A DNA stretch of 64,000 nucleotides from JAAOIF01 sp965217125 (GTDB taxonomy: Bacteria; Pseudomonadota; Gammaproteobacteria; PS1; Pseudothioglobaceae): contig OZ244244.1 of the NCBI GenBank assembly GCA_965217125.1, positions 1,798,001 through 1,862,000 of the forward strand, given 5' to 3'. The first letter of the stretch is position 1. Each line of letters starts with the position of its first letter. A model generated the notes under the pieces. It ran no database searches, had not been told where the DNA came from, and saw only the letters and a program-made list of their open reading frames with translations. The position numbers and the translations under genes are program-made. Of the stretch, positions 60,183 to 64,000 are shown piece by piece.

Positions 60183-62615
60183 ATGGATATTAATAAGAAT
60201 AATTTTGTAGAAAATACGCATGATTTTTCAAATGAAATATTAGAAAAAATTAGTACAGGAAGGGCTATTTTATTTACAGGAGCGGGGTTTTCATCAAATA
60301 CAGTCAATCTTCAAAATACACCACCATTGCAATCCAAAGAATTAGCAAAAAAATTGTGTGAAATTGGACAGTTTAAATCTGACGATGAATTGGGTTATGC
60401 ATCTGATCGCTTTATAAAAGAGGTAAATTCTACTGAATTAATTAAACTTCTTAAAAATGAATACACATTAAAAAATGTGTCTTCAGAGCATATAGATATA
60501 TGCGGCATTAATTGGCTTCGGTTTTATACAACAAATTATGACAAAAGTATAGAAATATCCTGCACCCAATCTAATAAAAAAATTCAAAGTATTGATTTAA
60601 GTTCAAACTCATCCCCATATGGTAGAGATTTATTATGTGTACACCTTAATGGCGATATTGACTCCCTAAATGAAGATGTGTTAGAAAAAGGATTCAAAAT
60701 AACTAATTCTTCGTATGTTTCTGCCGACTCATTTCTTGATTCCACATGGAGAAGCATTTTTAAGAGAGATTTGGAAAGATCTAGTGCTATAGTATTTGTT
60801 GGGTATTCAATGTCTGATTTTGAAATTCAAAAAATTCTTATTGAAAATGAGGATATAAAGAAAAAAACATATTTTATTGTATCTACAAATTTTGATGGAA
60901 AAGAAGATTTTGTTTTATCTAAATATGGCAATATTCTTCATGTAGGTATTAAAGGTTTTGCAGGATTAGTTAACAGCAATAAAGCCCTATTTGAAACGAA
61001 TAATAATTATCAACTTCAATCCATACACCCTTATGAATTTTCAAATGCTGACTGTAACGACATAAGTGATATAGAAATTGATCATTTTTTAATGTATGGA
61101 AGAATTGATAAAAAATTTGTTGATGAAGCTATTACTGGGGAGCAAATAGTTCCTTACATAATTAATAGAGACTTATTAAGTCAGGTTTTTGAATATATTA
61201 ATAACAATGTAAATATAATTATATTAGGCGAGTTTGGTAATGGAAAAAGTGTATTTTTAAAACAACTAAAACCATATTTGTCGTCAAAGTCTATTAATGT
61301 TTATGAATTAAAAGATGAAGATGCGGATTATATTAGTGATATTGAGGAAATATCAAAAAATACAACCAAAAAATATTTACTTGTATTGGATGATTATGAA
61401 AGATATTTAGATTTAATAGAGCATTCCTGCCACTTAAACATAAATAATGTAACTTTTGTTTTATCTTCTAGATACTTAACTCATGATAGTTGTGCAGATC
61501 AATTAGAGAAAATAGATTTTAAATACCACCAGTTTTCTATAGATGAGTTGTCTGAAAATGAGATTGTGCATTTTATTGATATTATTGAAAATCTTGGATT
61601 GTGGGGTCAAACTATTAATGATCCAACACAAAATAAAAAAATAAAATTTATCAGAGATAGGAATGGAAATCAAATCTCTAAAACACTTTTAGCATTAATG
61701 GATTCACCACAAATGAAATCAAGGGTAAGTACTTTGTTAAATAATTTGCTTAATGATGAAGAACATAAAGATACTATTTTTACAATTATACTACTTAATA
61801 TATTAGGTCTAAATGCAAATTTTAGTCTTATATCGGAAGTGGCAGAGAATGATAGTATTTACGACAATAAACTCTTAAGAGAGTCAGGCTTTAAGCAATT
61901 ATTTCATAGAAATCAGTTACAAATAATGCCTGTATCAAGTTTATTCTGTATATATTTGATTAAAACTTTCTTTTCTGCAACCTATACATCAAATAAACTT
62001 TTGAATATTGCAAAATTATTCAATGTTTCATATAAAAAAAATAACAAACAAGATGTAATCTTTAAGGGTATGCTTAAATTTTCTTTTGTAGAAAAAATAT
62101 TTCCAGATGATAATAAAAAGAATACACTAAAAAACTATTATCAAGATTTAAAAAATAAAGTAAGTTGGCTTAGAAAAAATCCTCATTTTTGGCTTCAATA
62201 CGGTATGTCATATATAACATTTAATAACTACTCAAAAGCACAAACATACTTTGATAATGCTTATTCGTTAGCAGAAAAAAAGCATGATTATCATACTAAA
62301 AACATTGACACACAACAAGCTAGGCTGTGGATGTTGCAAGCAATGAAAGAAGATTTTGAATATTTCAATAAATCGCATAGAATATTTGTAACTCTTGAAA
62401 ATGATAACTATAAGTTTAGGCAACTTTCATTATATAAAAAATACTTTAAATCACCTTGTTATCAAGCTTTACCAAAAAATAAAAAAGTTATATTTGAACA
62501 TGCTTGTAAGAGTATATTTGAATCTGTAAAAAATTTAGATGACAATTATGCTATTAAAGTCGCAAATATGTTTGAACTAATGATAGATGAAATAAAGGCA
62601 GATAGATTAAAATAA
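60183..62615 (+). CDS. SIR2-STAND NTPase, probable single-gene antiviral defence protein
   Basis: An 810-residue protein. An N-terminal SIR2-like NADase domain (about 20-275) has GAGFS at 33-37, the catalytic Asn118 in TTNYD, and His154 in HLNGD; VGYSMSD follows. A STAND-type P-loop ATPase begins about 335, with Walker A GEFGNGKS (about 349-356) and Walker B LLVLDDYE (about 402). The last 150 residues are helical with a TPR-like stretch (YSKAQTYFDNAYSLAEKK). The layout resembles AVAST type 5 (Avs5) defence proteins, which deplete NAD on sensing phage. It begins 12 bases after topA and is far richer in A and T. Confidence 0.75.
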   Translation: MDINKNNFVENTHDFSNEILEKISTGRAILFTGAGFSSNTVNLQNTPPLQSKELAKKLCEIGQFKSDDELGYASDRFIKEVNSTELIKLLKNEYTLKNVSSEHIDICGINWLRFYTTNYDKSIEISCTQSNKKIQSIDLSSNSSPYGRDLLCVHLNGDIDSLNEDVLEKGFKITNSSYVSADSFLDSTWRSIFKRDLERSSAIVFVGYSMSDFEIQKILIENEDIKKKTYFIVSTNFDGKEDFVLSKYGNILHVGIKGFAGLVNSNKALFETNNNYQLQSIHPYEFSNADCNDISDIEIDHFLMYGRIDKKFVDEAITGEQIVPYIINRDLLSQVFEYINNNVNIIILGEFGNGKSVFLKQLKPYLSSKSINVYELKDEDADYISDIEEISKNTTKKYLLVLDDYERYLDLIEHSCHLNINNVTFVLSSRYLTHDSCADQLEKIDFKYHQFSIDELSENEIVHFIDIIENLGLWGQTINDPTQNKKIKFIRDRNGNQISKTLLALMDSPQMKSRVSTLLNNLLNDEEHKDTIFTIILLNILGLNANFSLISEVAENDSIYDNKLLRESGFKQLFHRNQLQIMPVSSLFCIYLIKTFFSATYTSNKLLNIAKLFNVSYKKNNKQDVIFKGMLKFSFVEKIFPDDNKKNTLKNYYQDLKNKVSWLRKNPHFWLQYGMSYITFNNYSKAQTYFDNAYSLAEKKHDYHTKNIDTQQARLWMLQAMKEDFEYFNKSHRIFVTLENDNYKFRQLSLYKKYFKSPCYQALPKNKKVIFEHACKSIFESVKNLDDNYAIKVANMFELMIDEIKADRLK

Positions 62616-62628
62616 TGAAGTTGCTATT

Positions 62629-62727
62629 ATGCAAGCAATTACACAACACTGGGAAAATACCTTAATTGATTTAGTTAAAAGTGCCAATGAGAAAATCTAT
62701 CTTCGCTATTATAAGCAACAAAAATGA
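62629..62727 (+). pseudogene. Short ORF, probable 5' relic of a gene
   Basis: A 32-residue ORF (MQAITQHWENTLIDLVKSAN and on) starts 14 bases after the SIR2-STAND gene and soon ends. The motif ENTLIDLVKSANEKIYL looks like the first strand-helix of phospholipase-D-type nucleases. It could be the stub of a deleted second defence gene. Weak evidence. Confidence 0.3.
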
Positions 62728-62837
62728 CAGTGTAGATTGCAAGTTACTTACAAAATTTACTTTGCCAAATATGCGCACAAGCGCGCTTAATAAATAAAAC
62801 ATACAAGGTAAAATACCAATTTTCTACACAAAAAAAT

Positions 62838-63020
62838 ATGTTATTAATCAGCGAAGTGATGATTGCAAATACCGATTTAGAATCGTTTGAGGATTTGGTG
62901 GGGGTGGTTAAAAATATTGCTAATTCTGGCAGTGAGCGGTTTTTTCAAATGGATGTGAAGCCGGATTATGGCGATACTCCAGAAAATTGGGAGGATAGGC
63001 TTGAGGCGGCTTTTTATTAA
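62838..63020 (+). CDS. Small acidic protein, unknown function
   Basis: A 60-residue protein (SEVMIANTDLESFEDLV, then SERFFQMDVKPDYGDTPENW). An alternative start at 62859 gives 53 residues. No family recognised. It lies 9 bases before the next gene and appears to belong to the same unit leading to trpF. Confidence 0.5.
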   Translation: MLLISEVMIANTDLESFEDLVGVVKNIANSGSERFFQMDVKPDYGDTPENWEDRLEAAFY

Positions 63021-63029
63021 GGATAACTA

Positions 63030-63746
63030 ATGGGATTCAAATATTTAAACAAAGAGCAAGATATTTTTGATGGAGACGACAGCGAAGATGTTTATGCTAA
63101 CGAGGAGCAACTTAAAGCCAGATTAGAATATTTTGAAGCCCAGCTTGTTGGGATGGCTGAGGGCGTGGCTGTGGAAGATAGAATTAAAACGCTGTTAGAA
63201 ATTGGGCGTATTCAAGTTGAGCGTTATAAGGGCGCAGACGCTTGGGAAAAAGCCTTTACTGCGTTCAATTTAGCACAACAAAATGAATTATGGGAATTAG
63301 CGGTCGAGGCATGCGATGTGATGTTTTTGTCCGAAGGACCGGATGCGTTAGTTGCCCTTGGACACGCATTGTGGTTGGGGGTAAGCTTTCCGATTGACCC
63401 TGAAATTAGCGTGGCAATGTTGCAGCATTTGGTTGAGGAGTCGCCCGAAGAGGCGGATACCCGTGCGGTGGCGGCTACAGTGGCACATTACATAACTTCA
63501 ATGCGTTGTGGTAAAGATGACGATTTGACTTTTTTCAGCGCACAAATGCTGGCAAGTGTTGCTGATAAACATTCTCACATCAGCGACCAATCAACTTTTG
63601 ATTTATGGCGTAAAACTTTACAGTTGGACAAACCTGAAGTATTTTTGCAAAAATTATCGAACGCGATTGAGCAATTAGTCGGAGACAAATGGTGGATTGA
63701 TCGCGATAAAATTAGAGCAAAATTGGAGACAGTAAATGAAAATTAA
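63030..63746 (+). CDS. Hypothetical protein upstream of trpF
   Basis: A 238-residue soluble, acidic, helical protein (LARLEYFEAQL-like coil start, WELAVEACDVMFLSEG, DALVALGHALWLGVSFPID). No signal peptide and no known domain. An AAGGA precedes the ATG. Its end overlaps the trpF start by 11 bases, so the genes are coupled; no role in tryptophan synthesis is implied by sequence. Confidence 0.65.
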   Translation: MGFKYLNKEQDIFDGDDSEDVYANEEQLKARLEYFEAQLVGMAEGVAVEDRIKTLLEIGRIQVERYKGADAWEKAFTAFNLAQQNELWELAVEACDVMFLSEGPDALVALGHALWLGVSFPIDPEISVAMLQHLVEESPEEADTRAVAATVAHYITSMRCGKDDDLTFFSAQMLASVADKHSHISDQSTFDLWRKTLQLDKPEVFLQKLSNAIEQLVGDKWWIDRDKIRAKLETVNEN

Positions 63747-64000
63747 AATTTGTGGATTTACCCAAGCTAATAATGCACGAGAGGCGGCACTGCTCGGTAT
63801 AGATGCGATTGGCTTGGTGTTTTATCAGCGCTCACCGCGTTGTGTGGATGCTGAGTCTGCCTTGCAAATTATTAATGCGCTGCCGCCGTTTGTTAATCGC
63901 GTAGGCTTATTTGTGAATGCGGATGCTGGTTTTATTGATGAGCTGTTATGCGAGCTGCCACTTGATACTTTGCAGTTTCACGGAGACGAGCTGCCACTTG
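63736..64000 (+). CDS. trpF: Phosphoribosylanthranilate isomerase, partial
   Basis: The first 88 codons of TrpF, cut by the right edge. MKIKICGFTQANNAREAALL carries the catalytic cysteine (KICG), then GLVFYQRSPR and VGLFVNAD; LQFHGDE ends the visible part. Third step of tryptophan synthesis from chorismate. Confidence 0.94.
   Translation, partial: MKIKICGFTQANNAREAALLGIDAIGLVFYQRSPRCVDAESALQIINALPPFVNRVGLFVNADAGFIDELLCELPLDTLQFHGDELPL

Noticed and set aside
1..64000. tRNA, rRNA or riboswitch genes
   Set aside because: I looked for GGTTCGA-type T-loops, conserved rRNA stretches and common leader motifs and saw none I could support; a tRNA or covariance-model scan would settle it.

Overview
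The window looks like a chromosomal segment of an AT-rich gammaproteobacterium. The core genes fit this: ubiEJB, the gltA-erpA-argC-accC-accB-aroQ block, atpIBEFHAGDC, yidC-yidD-rnpA-rpmH, dprA-smg-topA, gshA and mnmE. The small intergenic gaps, the SoxW-like thioredoxin and DsbD, the NarX/NarL-like pair and the load of toxin-like accessory genes remind me of the SUP05/Thioglobus group and its mussel-symbiont relatives. That placement is inference and no marker in the window proves it. I saw no rRNA, tRNA or CRISPR.

Layout. 1-11.1 kb: gltB (cut by the left edge), yaaA, comF, a Nudix/ThiE-like fusion, gshA, mnmE and a NarX/NarL-type two-component pair. 11.1-11.7 kb: a Phd/YefM-RelE type toxin-antitoxin pair with its own promoter and operator palindrome. 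11.7-18.6 kb: a minus-strand accessory island. It holds three paralogous secreted six-cysteine proteins interleaved with a serine esterase, an SGNH hydrolase, a holin-like protein, a DUF1353 protein, an ankyrin lipoprotein and a small membrane protein. Relics of the holin gene 3' end sit in front of several of these genes, so the island grew by duplication and shuffling. 18.8-31.7 kb: core minus-strand operons (ubiquinone, citrate synthase, Fe-S insertion, arginine, fatty-acid initiation, shikimate, DsbD, a TolC/HlyD/thioredoxin set, grpE).

31.7-40.5 kb: a second accessory region rich in repeats. A hairpin-bearing repeat of about 270 bp occurs twice in inverted orientation around two small genes separated by an attC-like integron recombination site. 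A 287-bp direct repeat brackets a three-gene block (BCCT-type transporter, secreted PHP metallohydrolase, GMC oxidoreductase). After it come gene fragments and a HARE-HTH restriction-nuclease-like gene flanked by two copies of a degenerate gene tail.

40.5-64 kb: nadK, recN, the complete ATP synthase operon, two unknown genes, a DUF3565/MGMT/kdsC/ampD/TauD-like cluster, yidC-yidD-rnpA-rpmH, and dprA-smg-topA. A very AT-rich SIR2-STAND gene, probably antiviral, lies immediately after topA. The window ends in two small unknown genes and the start of trpF.

The best candidates for something undescribed are the 11.7-18.6 kb island (possibly lipase-type effectors with periplasmic immunity proteins, or a domesticated lysis module), the attC cassette next to structured repeats, and the single-gene SIR2-STAND protein.
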